NCBI GenBank assembly: GCA_035689345.1 | Contig: DASSLR010000038.1 | Span: 36,812 to 100,811, forward strand | DNA: 64,000 nt | Source: CF-118 sp035689345 | Lineage (GTDB): Bacteria > Chloroflexota > Dormibacteria > Dormibacterales > Dormibacteraceae | Direction: 5' to 3' | In this document: positions 32,981 through 41,521 of the stretch, piece after piece | How positions within the stretch are numbered: position 1 is the stretch's first letter | Layout of the letters: each line of letters begins with the position of its first letter | Position numbers and translations under genes: made by a program | Notes under the pieces: generated by a model | Told to the model about the DNA's origin: nothing | The model's database searches: none | What the model saw: only the letters and a program-made list of their open reading frames with translations

Positions 32981-34179
32981 CAGCCCGTCGCCCTCCTGCC
33001 GCTGCGCGTCGACCTCGGCGCCGCGGCGCGTGAGGCTCCGCAATGGGGACAGAACGCCATCGTCGGCACGATGCGATGGCACTCGGGGCACTGCGAGTCG
33101 GGCCCAATCTCGTGCGCCGGCCCTTCCGCCAGCAGGGCCTGATGGATCACCTGGCGCACGTACAGCATCAGGGCGATGGCGGCCAGCGTCCACGCCAGCG
33201 CCTGCGCGATCAGGTTGGTCAGAGCGATGGTCAACAGGCCGAGCAGCAGCTGCGCGCCGAGTGCGACCAGCACCGCGGCGGGGACACTCACCTCCCACGC
33301 TCGATTCGATCGCCTGCGGTCGTAGCGCCGCAGCCACACCGAGGCGGTGACCAGCGCGGTCGTGCTCGCGTTGACCAGCGAGACCAGGATCCCGAGGCGC
33401 AGCAGCCGCAGAGTCCAGTCGACCGGATCACCGGAGCCGACGAGCGGCCCGCTGATGACCGGCCACAGGGCCGTGAGCTGGCTGGCGAGCGAGAAGCCGA
33501 GCGCGGAGGCTGCGCCGAACGTCAGCCCGTCGAGGGGTTCGCGATAGCCGCTTCGCGCGAAATAGAGAACGGCCGGCCCGACCAGCATGAGGATCTGCGC
33601 GAGCAGCGGGGTTCCGAATCCCTCGAGCAAGAGCGTAGAGGTGGCATCGCCGGTCAGCCTGAGGTCCGTCGCGGCGCCCCCGATCGATGTGATGAATGCG
33701 AAGCCGAGGATGCCGCCGACCACCATGGTGGCCCCGATGAGGATCCACGGCTCCTCCTGGTAAACCTCGACCTCGTACAGATAAAGGAGATAGAGCGCGG
33801 GCAGCAGCGCGGTCGCCACCGCGGTCGCCGGGGCGTACAGGCCGAGCGCCACCAGCAGCAACACGAATATCAGGCCCGCGATCATCGCCCACCGGAAAGC
33901 CCCGCTCCGCCGGTGCGGCAGGTGCGGGAAGAGCGTGCTGATGACGTTGAAGTGCAGCACCGGCTCCGAAGGCGTCGCGGCGAAAGCGTGCCGCCGCGAG
34001 GTGTCCGCGGTCACGAGATGCGCCCCGCAGTGACCGCAGAAGTCGCCCTGCGGCACGGTGCTGTCGCAGTGCGGGCACTGCACCAGCGGCGGCCCGCCTG
34101 GCCCGGCTCTCAGCTCGCCCACGCGCCGGCCCGGACCCTTGCGTCGATCCTCGCGACGGCGTTCCCTCTGCTCGCTCAC
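32980..34179 (-). CDS. PrsW-like membrane protein with zinc ribbons at both ends
   Basis: 399 residues from GTG at 34179 (overlap GTGA with the peptidase stop). Zinc ribbons with two CxxC pairs occur near the N-terminus (CPHCDS and FCGHCG) and at the C-terminus (CPECHR and FCPHCG). Between them are about nine helices in PrsW order: the x-E-P motif (YQEEPW), the GFGTPLLAQ helix and the YREPLDGLTFGAASALGFSLASQ segment. In PrsW, which cuts anti-sigma factors inside the membrane, the second helix carries EE and the third ends in a Glu; here these are replaced (LL/A and S/Q). It may therefore be a non-proteolytic relative. Confidence 0.65.
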   Translation of the reverse strand: MSEQRERRREDRRKGPGRRVGELRAGPGGPPLVQCPHCDSTVPQGDFCGHCGAHLVTADTSRRHAFAATPSEPVLHFNVISTLFPHLPHRRSGAFRWAMIAGLIFVLLLVALGLYAPATAVATALLPALYLLYLYEVEVYQEEPWILIGATMVVGGILGFAFITSIGGAATDLRLTGDATSTLLLEGFGTPLLAQILMLVGPAVLYFARSGYREPLDGLTFGAASALGFSLASQLTALWPVISGPLVGSGDPVDWTLRLLRLGILVSLVNASTTALVTASVWLRRYDRRRSNRAWEVSVPAAVLVALGAQLLLGLLTIALTNLIAQALAWTLAAIALMLYVRQVIHQALLAEGPAHEIGPDSQCPECHRIVPTMAFCPHCGASRAAAPRSTRSGRRATG

Positions 34180-35846
34180 GCGCCGCCACTCTTGATGTAG
34201 GTGATCCAGGCCGCCTCCAGCGCGGCGGCGTCCATGCTGCCCCAGCCGGTCGTGAAGTCCCAGCCGGGCCCCGCCTCGTAGGCGAGGTTGTTGCCGGCGG
34301 TGACGTCGTGGAACGGCGGCGTGCCGAACTTGCCCAGGTTCTCGCCCATCCAGTAGAGCGCGGGGTTCGCGAAGCCGACCTCGCGCATGCCCTTCGCCTT
34401 CAGGTCCTGGTTGATCAGCGCGATGGTCGCCGCCCAAAGCGGCGTGGACGCGGAAGTGCCGCCGGCCTGCGTGTCCCGACCTCCGAGCACGATGTGATAC
34501 CCGGTGATCGGGTCGGCGTCGGCCGCGACGTCGGGCACCTGCCGGAATCCGTGGCCGCTCGCGTCGGCCACCGACTGCTGGTAGTTCGGGATCGTGTAGA
34601 ACTGGCTGCGCCCGCCGCCCGTGCCGCTCTCGTCGATCGGGCTGCCCCACGCGTACTCCTGGAAGTACGTGCCCTGCTTCGACTCGAACACGGTCGTGCC
34701 GCCGACGGCCGTGACGTTGGGCAGCGTCGACGGGAAGCTCCCGGCCGGGTACTCGCCCTGGCCGCACTCGTACGCGCCGGTGTCGCCGGTGGACACGAAG
34801 TGCGACATGCCCTGCGCCTGAGCGCGCACCTCCAGGCTCTGCAGCTGGTCGCGCAGGCTCGCGCTCGTGTCGAGCTCGCAGATGCCAAGGCTCTCGCTGA
34901 TCACCGACCCGAGGTGATCGGTGACGAGCTGGTCGAAGGCCCGATTGTGGAATGCGAAGGTCGGCGCCGCGAGGTAGACCACGAGCTTGGCGTTGGGCGC
35001 GATCTCGTGCGCGATCTCGAGGTCCAGGACGATCTCACCGATCGGCGCCTCCGGCTTGCCCCACTTGGCGTCCTGCTTGATGGTGAGGAGAGGGCCGTAG
35101 GGCGGAAGCCCGAACTCGGTGGCGAACCTGTTCAGGTCGTTGATGTTGCTCTGCGGCAGCTGCTCGATCTCCGGAAACATGATCGTCTGACCGGTGCCGT
35201 CGAGGTTCTTCTTGCGCAGCGCGCTGATGTTGTAGAAGTCCATGAGGTCGGTCGCGGTGAGCCCGCCAGGCTTGACCGCGTGGCCGCGCATGCGCCGGTA
35301 GCTGTCGAGGCCGGCGATGCTCGCCACCACGGCGGCGAGAGGGCCGGTCAACTTGGGCGTAGCGGTCGCCGCGTAGAACGTCGAGCCGTCGGCCTGGCGG
35401 TAGTTGTCGATCTCCACGCCGAGCAGGGCGATCGCGGCGGGCGCCGGCCCGTCGACCGTGATGAGCTGCGAGCCGGCCTCCCAGCCAGGGTCGAAGCCGG
35501 ACTGCCGGAGCTGCGCCAGCGCGGCGCCGACCAGCGCGGGATCCGGGCCGAACTCGGCGGCGTACTGCTCGGCCGACACGGTCTGGCCCGCTGCCAGCAG
35601 GGCGTCGAGGCGCGCCTGCTGCCGGGTCTTGAGCGTGAAGTTGAGGCTGACCTGGGTGGCCGTGCCCGCGGGCCCGAGGTCGCGGGCGGCGCGGATCGCC
35701 TCGGCGAGCGTGGGCGGCGCCGGGCTCGGTTTGCCGTTGAGGACGGCGGGCCTCTGGGTGGTGGCACCGGACGACTGCTGGCTGCTGCACGCGGACCCGG
35801 CCAGTACGAGCGCCGCCAGCGCCGCCGCCGCCACTCGGAATTTCAC
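34176..35846 (-). CDS. S53 family peptidase (pro-kumamolisin/sedolisin type), secreted
   Basis: 556 residues from GTG at 35846. A signal sequence (VAAAALAALVLAGSAC) is followed by a pro-domain (about 45-215: QVSLNFTLKTRQQARLDALL; TVSAEQYAAEFGP). The catalytic domain shows the Glu/Asp pair in EIVLDLEIAHEIAPNA (about 270-280), the oxyanion Asp region STGDTGAYECG, and the Ser in GGTSASTPLWAA (about 457-468). The C-terminal calcium site appears as FHDVTAGNN and GPGWDFTTGWGS. Sedolisins are acid-active serine-carboxyl endopeptidases activated by self-removal of the pro-domain. Both ends overlap neighbours by four bases (GTGA). Confidence 0.9.
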   Translation of the reverse strand: MKFRVAAAALAALVLAGSACSSQQSSGATTQRPAVLNGKPSPAPPTLAEAIRAARDLGPAGTATQVSLNFTLKTRQQARLDALLAAGQTVSAEQYAAEFGPDPALVGAALAQLRQSGFDPGWEAGSQLITVDGPAPAAIALLGVEIDNYRQADGSTFYAATATPKLTGPLAAVVASIAGLDSYRRMRGHAVKPGGLTATDLMDFYNISALRKKNLDGTGQTIMFPEIEQLPQSNINDLNRFATEFGLPPYGPLLTIKQDAKWGKPEAPIGEIVLDLEIAHEIAPNAKLVVYLAAPTFAFHNRAFDQLVTDHLGSVISESLGICELDTSASLRDQLQSLEVRAQAQGMSHFVSTGDTGAYECGQGEYPAGSFPSTLPNVTAVGGTTVFESKQGTYFQEYAWGSPIDESGTGGGRSQFYTIPNYQQSVADASGHGFRQVPDVAADADPITGYHIVLGGRDTQAGGTSASTPLWAATIALINQDLKAKGMREVGFANPALYWMGENLGKFGTPPFHDVTAGNNLAYEAGPGWDFTTGWGSMDAAALEAAWITYIKSGGA

Positions 35847-36718
35847 GGGAACGTAGCTTCCCAGACAGTGGTGTCGAATGTCACCACGAAACCGAGGTTC
35901 GAATAGAGCTCGGCGGCCCGGTGCTCGTTCCGGCCGTCGACGTAGAGCGAGGCAGTGGCGGCGCCGCCCGCCTTCAGCCGGGTCAGCGACTCGGCCACCA
36001 GCCACCTCGCCAGGCCGCGCCGGCGGTGGGCGGGCAGCGTCCCGACCGAGGCCACGAGCCCGACCGGCTGCGGGCGCGCGTCGGCGCGCAGGGTTTCGAT
36101 CTCGCACAGGGTGATCGCGGCGGGCCTGCCCTCGGCGTCGGCGGCCATGAGCGAAAGATCGGGCCGCTCGCTCATGCCCAGCTGCTCCGGCGCGCGCGGG
36201 CTGTGGCGCCAGTGGTCCGCGAACGAGTGGTTGTAGGCGTCGGCCCACGCCCCGGCCGGGACGCCCGCAGGGTCGAGGAGGCGGTAGCCGTCGACCGGTT
36301 GGACCGGCGGGAGCGGCGTTTCCAGGCTGCGGTCCATCCGCCACCACGGCCGCACCGGCTCCAGGCCCAGCTCCCGCAGCCACCCCGCGGTGCCGACGGG
36401 GCGCCAGACCTGGGCAATGGGGGCGCCCGCCGCCCGCGAGAGCGCGACGCCCCACTCGAGCAGCGAGCGGAGCACGTCGTCGTTGGGCGGCGCGGCCGCG
36501 GCCTCCACGCGCGTGATCGGCCGGGCGTCCGCGTCGCGCTTCAGCACGAGCACGGCGCCGCGCCCTTCGTCGACGCGCGAGCAGGCCTCCCAGTCGAAGC
36601 CTGTGAGCAAGCGCCTCATCACGTCGTCGCGCGGCACGGAGTCACGCAGGCCGGCGATCACCTCCTGCTCCCACAGACGCGTCACCTCCGGCAGGTCCTC
36701 GCGCCGGCCCGGCCTCAC
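35843..36718 (-). CDS. GNAT family N-acetyltransferase (tandem-GNAT length)
   Basis: 291 residues from GTG at 36718. The C-terminal half (about 140-285) has a clear acetyl-CoA motif: VGLVASVGTLPAHRRRGLARWLVAES, followed by ASLYVDGRNEHRAAELYSNLGFV. The N-terminal half (MRPGRREDLPEVTRLWEQEV) looks like a second, weaker GNAT domain, as in mycothiol-synthase-like proteins. The acetyl acceptor is unknown. Start and stop overlap the CDF transporter and the S53 peptidase genes by four bases each. Confidence 0.8.
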   Translation of the reverse strand: MRPGRREDLPEVTRLWEQEVIAGLRDSVPRDDVMRRLLTGFDWEACSRVDEGRGAVLVLKRDADARPITRVEAAAAPPNDDVLRSLLEWGVALSRAAGAPIAQVWRPVGTAGWLRELGLEPVRPWWRMDRSLETPLPPVQPVDGYRLLDPAGVPAGAWADAYNHSFADHWRHSPRAPEQLGMSERPDLSLMAADAEGRPAAITLCEIETLRADARPQPVGLVASVGTLPAHRRRGLARWLVAESLTRLKAGGAATASLYVDGRNEHRAAELYSNLGFVVTFDTTVWEATFP

Positions 36719-38088
36719 GTCGTCGCCCGGGCGACCACCTCGCGCACCTCGGGCACCGCCTCGCGGATGCGTGCCTCCAGGTCGGTTTCGACCTGGTGCG
36801 CGTGCTCCAGCGTGACGGTGCCCGACAGTGTGGCCACGACATGAGCGTAGATGTGGCCGTGGCGGTCGCTCAGCTCCACGTCCGCGCCGCCGCGCACCTC
36901 GGGGTGCGCCTCGACCACCCGCTTGATGCGCGCCGTGAGCTGCGCGCGGCTGTCGGTGACGTCCTGGCCGCTCACGACCGTCGGCTCGAGCGGCTCGAGG
37001 TGGATGTCGATGCGCGCCGCGTCGGGCAGCTCCTCGCGCAGCGTGCGCTCGAGCTGCGCGCTCGCCTCCGCCGCCGACGCGAGGCTCATGTCGCCGCGCA
37101 GCTTGGCGTGCATCGTGAGGTGCAGCGATCCGTCGCTCTCGCGCTCGACGGTGACGTTGTGCAGGTCGCGCACGCCACCATCACGCGCGGCCGCCGCGTG
37201 GATGCGCTCGACGAGATCGCCGGACCGCGGCTGTGCCTCGACGTGAACCGTGAGCTCGAGCGTGGGCAGTGCCTCGCGGGAGACACGCTCGACCTCGTCC
37301 GTGATGGCATCGGCGGCTTCGACAGGCAGCATGCGCCGCGTGGCGATGATCGCGTCGCCCAGCAGGTGCGGGCCGCTGCGGCGCACGCGCACCGATCGCA
37401 CCTCGCGCACGCCGGTGACGCCGAGGATCGCCTCGCGCAGCCGCTCCTCGGCACCCGCCGGCGCGCGGTCGATCAGGATGTCGCCCGAGCGCCACACGAG
37501 CAGGAGCGCGGCGCGCGCGATGACCGCGGCGACGATGAGCGCGGCCACGGAGTCCGCCCACACGAGGCCGGCGCGGACCAGGGCCAGGCCCACGAGAACC
37601 GCGAGCGAGGCGAGAACGTCGGAGAGCCGGTTGGTGGCGTCGGCCTCCAGCGCGGCGCTGTCGGCGGCGCGTCCGACCGCGCGCAGCACGGCGGCGCGCC
37701 CTGATTCGATGACGATCGTGCCCACGAGCAGGACGAACGCGTACCACGCGGGGTCCACTTCGTGGCCGGGCACGAGCAGCCGGTGCACGGCCTCGACCGC
37801 GATGCCGCCCGCGGTGATGACGAGCACGATGCCCTCGGCGAACGCCGCCAGGTTCTCGGTGCGTCCGTGGCCGTACGGGTGCTCGCTGTCGGCCGGCTTG
37901 CGCGACGTGCGCACCGCGACCAGCGCGAACCCGCTGGCGGCCACGTCGAGCAGCGAGTGAACCGCTTCGCTGAGGATGCCGAGGCTTCCGGTGGCGAGCC
38001 CGACCACCAGCTTGCCCGCGACCAGCAGCACGCCGATGACGACCGATGCGACGGCCACGAACTCGGGCCGGCGGCCGAGGGATCCCAC
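36715..38088 (-). CDS. Cation diffusion facilitator transporter with extended C-terminal domains
   Basis: 457 residues; most CDF proteins are near 300. The membrane part (about 1-210) has the first metal motif in SEAVHSLLDVAASG and the second in EADATNRLSDVLASL, where a His is replaced by Asn. Residues about 210-457 hold about three copies of the ZT_dimer-type ferredoxin-like domain (for example VTGVREVRSVRVRRSGPHLL; VRDLHNVTVERESDGSLHL; VRGGADVELSDRHGHIYAHV). CDF proteins export Zn, Mn, Fe or Co against protons; the changed motif suggests a non-standard metal. It overlaps the GNAT gene by four bases. Confidence 0.87.
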   Translation of the reverse strand: MGSLGRRPEFVAVASVVIGVLLVAGKLVVGLATGSLGILSEAVHSLLDVAASGFALVAVRTSRKPADSEHPYGHGRTENLAAFAEGIVLVITAGGIAVEAVHRLLVPGHEVDPAWYAFVLLVGTIVIESGRAAVLRAVGRAADSAALEADATNRLSDVLASLAVLVGLALVRAGLVWADSVAALIVAAVIARAALLLVWRSGDILIDRAPAGAEERLREAILGVTGVREVRSVRVRRSGPHLLGDAIIATRRMLPVEAADAITDEVERVSREALPTLELTVHVEAQPRSGDLVERIHAAAARDGGVRDLHNVTVERESDGSLHLTMHAKLRGDMSLASAAEASAQLERTLREELPDAARIDIHLEPLEPTVVSGQDVTDSRAQLTARIKRVVEAHPEVRGGADVELSDRHGHIYAHVVATLSGTVTLEHAHQVETDLEARIREAVPEVREVVARATT

Positions 38089-38103
38089 TGAGTCCTCTTC
38101 TTG

Positions 38104-39111
38104 CTAGTTCAGCATCGAAGCGGTGGCGAGGAGCTGCTGCTCGGAGCCCAGCGCGATGATGAGGTCGCCCTCCTCCAGCCGCAGGTCCGCGCTCGGGTTG
38201 ACGTGCAGCGTGCCGTCGCGCCGGCGCACCGCCAGCAGCTTCGCGCCGGCCGAATCCAGAAGTCCCGAATCGGTGAGCGTCTTGCCGATCGCCTTCGTCT
38301 TGGGCTGGATCAGCACCTCCTCGAGGCCGATCTCGGACTCGCCGTGGTGCAGGGTGTCGAGCACGTCCACCATCGCGGGGTGGACGGCGAGCTCGGCCAT
38401 CAGGTGGCCGGCCATGCGGTAGGGCGAGATGACGCGGTCGGCGCCGGCCAGCTCCAGCCGCCGGGTCGACTCGGGGTAGCCGGCCCTCGCGATGATGTAC
38501 AGCCTCGGGTTGAGGGCGCGCGCCGCGAGCGTGATGTAGACGGCGCGCTCGTCGGAGTCGACTGCCGAGATGAGGCCGCGCGCGCGATCGATGCCCGCGC
38601 GATGCAGGATGTCCTCGCTGGCCGCGTCGCCCTCGATGAAGAGCCTCTCCTCTTTGACGAGCCTGCCCAGCGCCTCCTCGGTGCGGTCGATGATCACGTA
38701 CGGAACCTTGTGGTCGTCGAACTCGACCACCACCTCGGTGCCGATGCGGCCGTAGCCACAGACGATGAAGTGGTCGCGGAGCTCTTGCAGCCGGCGCTCC
38801 ATCTGGTTCTGTCTCCTGAACTGGCCGAATGCGTTTTCGGCGAGCGTTTCGGCGAAGACGCCGAAGCCGAAGAGCATGGTACCCACACCGACCACGATGA
38901 GCACGGAGCTGAAGATGCGGCCGGCGACGGACTGGGGATGCACCTCGCCATAGCCGACGGTGCTGATGGTGATGATCGTCATGTAGAAGGCGTCGAAGAG
39001 GCTCCAGCGCTCGATGAGCATGTAGCCGGTGACGCCGAACACGATCACGAACGCGAGCAGGACCGCGGGCAGCCGGAACCGCAGCAGCGGGTTCGCCACA
39101 GGGCGGCGCAT
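38104..39111 (-). CDS. Potassium channel with RCK (TrkA-N/TrkA-C) domains
   Basis: 335 residues from ATG at 39111. Two helices flank the selectivity filter TVGYG (51-55, in TIITISTVGYGEVHP). The RCK N-domain has HFIVCGYGRIGTEVV (GxGxxG, 119-124) and acidic ERLFIEGDAASED; the TrkA-C domain ends the protein (SADLRLEEGDLIIALGS). It is an MthK/Kch-like ligand-gated K+ channel that opens in response to Ca2+, nucleotides or another cytosolic ligand. The ATG overlaps the stop of the enoyl-CoA hydratase gene (TGATG). Confidence 0.93.
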   Translation of the reverse strand: MRRPVANPLLRFRLPAVLLAFVIVFGVTGYMLIERWSLFDAFYMTIITISTVGYGEVHPQSVAGRIFSSVLIVVGVGTMLFGFGVFAETLAENAFGQFRRQNQMERRLQELRDHFIVCGYGRIGTEVVVEFDDHKVPYVIIDRTEEALGRLVKEERLFIEGDAASEDILHRAGIDRARGLISAVDSDERAVYITLAARALNPRLYIIARAGYPESTRRLELAGADRVISPYRMAGHLMAELAVHPAMVDVLDTLHHGESEIGLEEVLIQPKTKAIGKTLTDSGLLDSAGAKLLAVRRRDGTLHVNPSADLRLEEGDLIIALGSEQQLLATASMLN

Positions 39112-39884
39112 CAGTCCCTGGCCTTGCTCCGGCGCCGCTTCTCCATCGTCTCGACCGCGCGCCAGTGCGCCGGCGCGGCCCAGGTACGCGCGAACGCCGC
39201 GATGGCTTTGTCGGCCAGGTCCGGATTGCGCTGAGGCCTTACGGCGTCGATCGATCGCTTGATGCCCGCGACCGCGGCCGGCGGCGCTCCGGCGATGCCG
39301 GCGGCGATCTCGGCTATGCGGGCGTCGAAATCCTCGCTGGGCACGACTTCCTCGACGAGCCCGGCCCGCATGGCCTCCTCGGCCCCGAGCGCCTTGCCTG
39401 TGAGCATGATGTGCAGCGCGCGCGCGCGGCCGAGCAGCGAAGCCAGGCGCTCCGGCGCGCCCCACGCCGGGATGAGGCCGAGGTTCACCTGCGGGAAGCC
39501 GATCCTCGCGTGCGCCGCCGCGATGCGAAAGTCACACGCCAGCGCGAGCTCGGCGCCGCCGCCGAGCGCGTCGCCGTTGATCGCCGCGAGCACGGGCATG
39601 CGCAGCTCGTTGAGGCGGTCGAGCGTGGTGCGCATGAGGCGCGCCATCTGCGTTGCGCCTTCGGCCGAGCGCATGTGCTCGAGCTCCTTCAGGTCGCCGC
39701 CGGCGCAGAAGGCCTTTTCGCCGGCGCCGCGGATGACCAGCACGCGAGCGCGCTTCTTGTCCGCGTCGGTGAGCGCCGGCCCGAGCGCGCGCATGGTGGC
39801 GAGGTTCAGCGCGTTGCGGGCCTGGGGACGATCGATGACGAGGGTCGCCACCCCACCCTTGATGCTCAGGGCGAGGCCTTCCAC
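39111..39884 (-). CDS. Enoyl-CoA hydratase/isomerase family protein
   Basis: 257 residues from GTG at 39884. Crotonase motifs: VATLVIDRPQARNALN-type start, FCAGGDLKELEHM, LAAINGDALGGGAELALACDFRIAA and FPQVNLGLIPAWGAPERL. Both oxyanion-hole segments are present; the Glu pair typical of true hydratases is not clear (GGGAELALACD has one). It acts on a CoA thioester, possibly in fatty or branched-chain acid breakdown. It begins two bases after the fumC stop and overlaps the K+ channel start. Confidence 0.87.
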   Translation of the reverse strand: MEGLALSIKGGVATLVIDRPQARNALNLATMRALGPALTDADKKRARVLVIRGAGEKAFCAGGDLKELEHMRSAEGATQMARLMRTTLDRLNELRMPVLAAINGDALGGGAELALACDFRIAAAHARIGFPQVNLGLIPAWGAPERLASLLGRARALHIMLTGKALGAEEAMRAGLVEEVVPSEDFDARIAEIAAGIAGAPPAAVAGIKRSIDAVRPQRNPDLADKAIAAFARTWAAPAHWRAVETMEKRRRSKARD

Positions 39885-39886
39885 GT

Positions 39887-41302
39887 CTATCCTCCGCCGC
39901 CGGGTCCTTCGAGGCCGGGCTTCGTCATCTTGCCCAGGTCGAGCACCTTGGTCAGCGTCGACTCGGACACGCCGCGGCCGCGCGCCAGCTGGCGGATCGA
40001 GCGACCGGTGCGGATCGACTCCTTCGCGATCTTCGCCGCCTCGTCGTAACCGATGACCGGATTCAGCGCGGTCGCGAGCATCGGGCTGCGCTCGACCAGC
40101 TCAGGTCCGCGGTCGGTGGCCTGCAGGCCCTCGATGCAGCGCGACGAGAAGTTGCGCGCGGACGCCGCGAGGAGCGTGATCGACTCGAGCGTCGCGACGC
40201 CCGCCACGGGCATCATCACGTTGAGCTCGAACAGGCTTCCCGACTGGCCGCTCACGAGTACCGTCAGGTCGTTGCCGTAGACGCGGGCGATGACCATGAG
40301 CATCGACTCGATGATCACCGGGTTCACCTTGCCCGGCATGATGCTCGAGCCAGGCTGTGTCTCCGGCAGCCGCAGCTCGCCCAGCCCGGCGATGGGGCCG
40401 GTGCCCATCAGCCGGATGTCGGAGCCGATCTTCCAGAGGCTCGTGGCGATGGTCCGCAGCGCCCCGTGCGCCGCCACCACAGCGTCGAGCGTCGCCTGCG
40501 CGTGAAAGTGGTTCGACGTCTCCTTGACAGGTAGCCCTGTCGCCTTGGCGAGGCGCGCCGCCACGTCGCGCGCGTACTGCGGATGCGAGTTGAGGCCGGT
40601 GCCCACCGCGGTGCCGCCGAGAGGGATGCGGGCGAGCTCGTCGATGGCGCCGTGCGCCCGCCGGATCGACTCTTCGATCTGGCCCGCGTAGCCCTTGAAC
40701 TCCTGGCCGAGGCGGATGGGCGTCGCGTCCTGCAGGTGCGTGCGGCCGGTCTTGACGATGGGCCAGAACTCGCGGCTCTTGGCGTCGAGCGCCTTGCGCA
40801 GCTGCTCGAGCGCGGGGATGAGCTCCTCGTCGATGGCCATCGCCGCCGACAGCTGGATGGCGGTCGGGATGACGTCGTTCGAGGACTGGCCGAGGTTGAC
40901 GTGGTCGTTGGGGTGCACGACCTTGGAGCCGCGCTCGCGGCCGATGATCTCGGTCGCGCGGTTGGCGATGACCTCGTTGGCGTTGGTGTTCGTCGACGTG
41001 CCCGAACCCGTCTGGTAGATGTCGATCGGGAACTGCGCGTCGAGCTTGCCGTCGATCACCTCCTGCGCGGCGGCGGTGATCGCGCGCGCGCGCCGGCGCG
41101 ACAGCAGGCCCAGCTCGCGGTTGGTCTGCGCGGCGGCCTTCTTGACGATGCCGAGCGCGCGGATGAACCGTCGCGGGAACGGCGACCCGGAGATGGGAAA
41201 GTTGAGCACCGCGCGCTGCGTGGAGGCGCCGTAGTAGGCGTCGGCGGGCACCTCCATCTCGCCCATCGAGTCCTTCTCCACTCGCGTTCCCCTCCTGGCC
41301 AT
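39887..41302 (-). CDS. fumC: Class II fumarate hydratase
   Basis: 471 residues from ATG at 41302 (AGGAGG-like GGAGGGG lies just upstream). Family motifs are TGSGTSTNTNANEVIANRA, HPNDHVNLGQSSNDVIPTA, TGRTHLQDATPIRLGQEF, VGTGLNSHPQYA and the mobile loop GSSIMPGKVNP (about 315-325). The THLQDATPIRLGQE and GLNSHP segments favour fumarase over aspartase. It hydrates fumarate to malate in the TCA cycle in the cytoplasm. It heads the nine-gene minus-strand run and is divergent from the Ppx/GppA region. Confidence 0.93.
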   Translation of the reverse strand: MARRGTRVEKDSMGEMEVPADAYYGASTQRAVLNFPISGSPFPRRFIRALGIVKKAAAQTNRELGLLSRRRARAITAAAQEVIDGKLDAQFPIDIYQTGSGTSTNTNANEVIANRATEIIGRERGSKVVHPNDHVNLGQSSNDVIPTAIQLSAAMAIDEELIPALEQLRKALDAKSREFWPIVKTGRTHLQDATPIRLGQEFKGYAGQIEESIRRAHGAIDELARIPLGGTAVGTGLNSHPQYARDVAARLAKATGLPVKETSNHFHAQATLDAVVAAHGALRTIATSLWKIGSDIRLMGTGPIAGLGELRLPETQPGSSIMPGKVNPVIIESMLMVIARVYGNDLTVLVSGQSGSLFELNVMMPVAGVATLESITLLAASARNFSSRCIEGLQATDRGPELVERSPMLATALNPVIGYDEAAKIAKESIRTGRSIRQLARGRGVSESTLTKVLDLGKMTKPGLEGPGGGG

Positions 41303-41329
41303 GCGAACGAATTGTGTCACTCTGCGCGG

Positions 41330-41518
41330 ATGCGTCTGGCGGCCGTGGACATCGGCAGCAACACCGTCCACGTGCTGGTGGCGGAGAGCACGGGGGAGGC
41401 AGGCCTCCCCCGTGAAACCCCCACCCGCAAAGCACGTCGGTGGCGCCTTGAAGAAGTGGCGCGCTTGGGAGGCGGCCGGAGTGAATCCGGCCTAGCTCTC
41501 CACTCGGTTACTTTCTGA
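41330..41518 (+). pseudogene. Truncated duplicate of the Ppx/GppA gene start
   Basis: Bases 41330-41385 repeat exactly the first 56 bases of the intact gene at 41522-41577, 192 bases downstream. The copy starts with ATG (MRLAAVDIGSNTVHVLVAE) and then runs into unrelated sequence, ending at TGA 41516-41518 after 62 codons. It is either a relic of a duplication/insertion or a short leader frame. The intervening 136 bases hold two perfect hairpins (41389-41414 and 41474-41492). Confidence 0.6.
41389..41414. repeat. Perfect 12-bp G-rich hairpin
   Basis: CACGGGGGAGGC and its exact complement are separated by only two bases (AG). The same architecture (12-bp perfect arms starting CAC/CACAA plus a G-run, 2-base loop) occurs at 59772-59797. 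It lies between the truncated and intact Ppx/GppA starts. Confidence 0.65.
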
Positions 41519-41521
41519 TTT

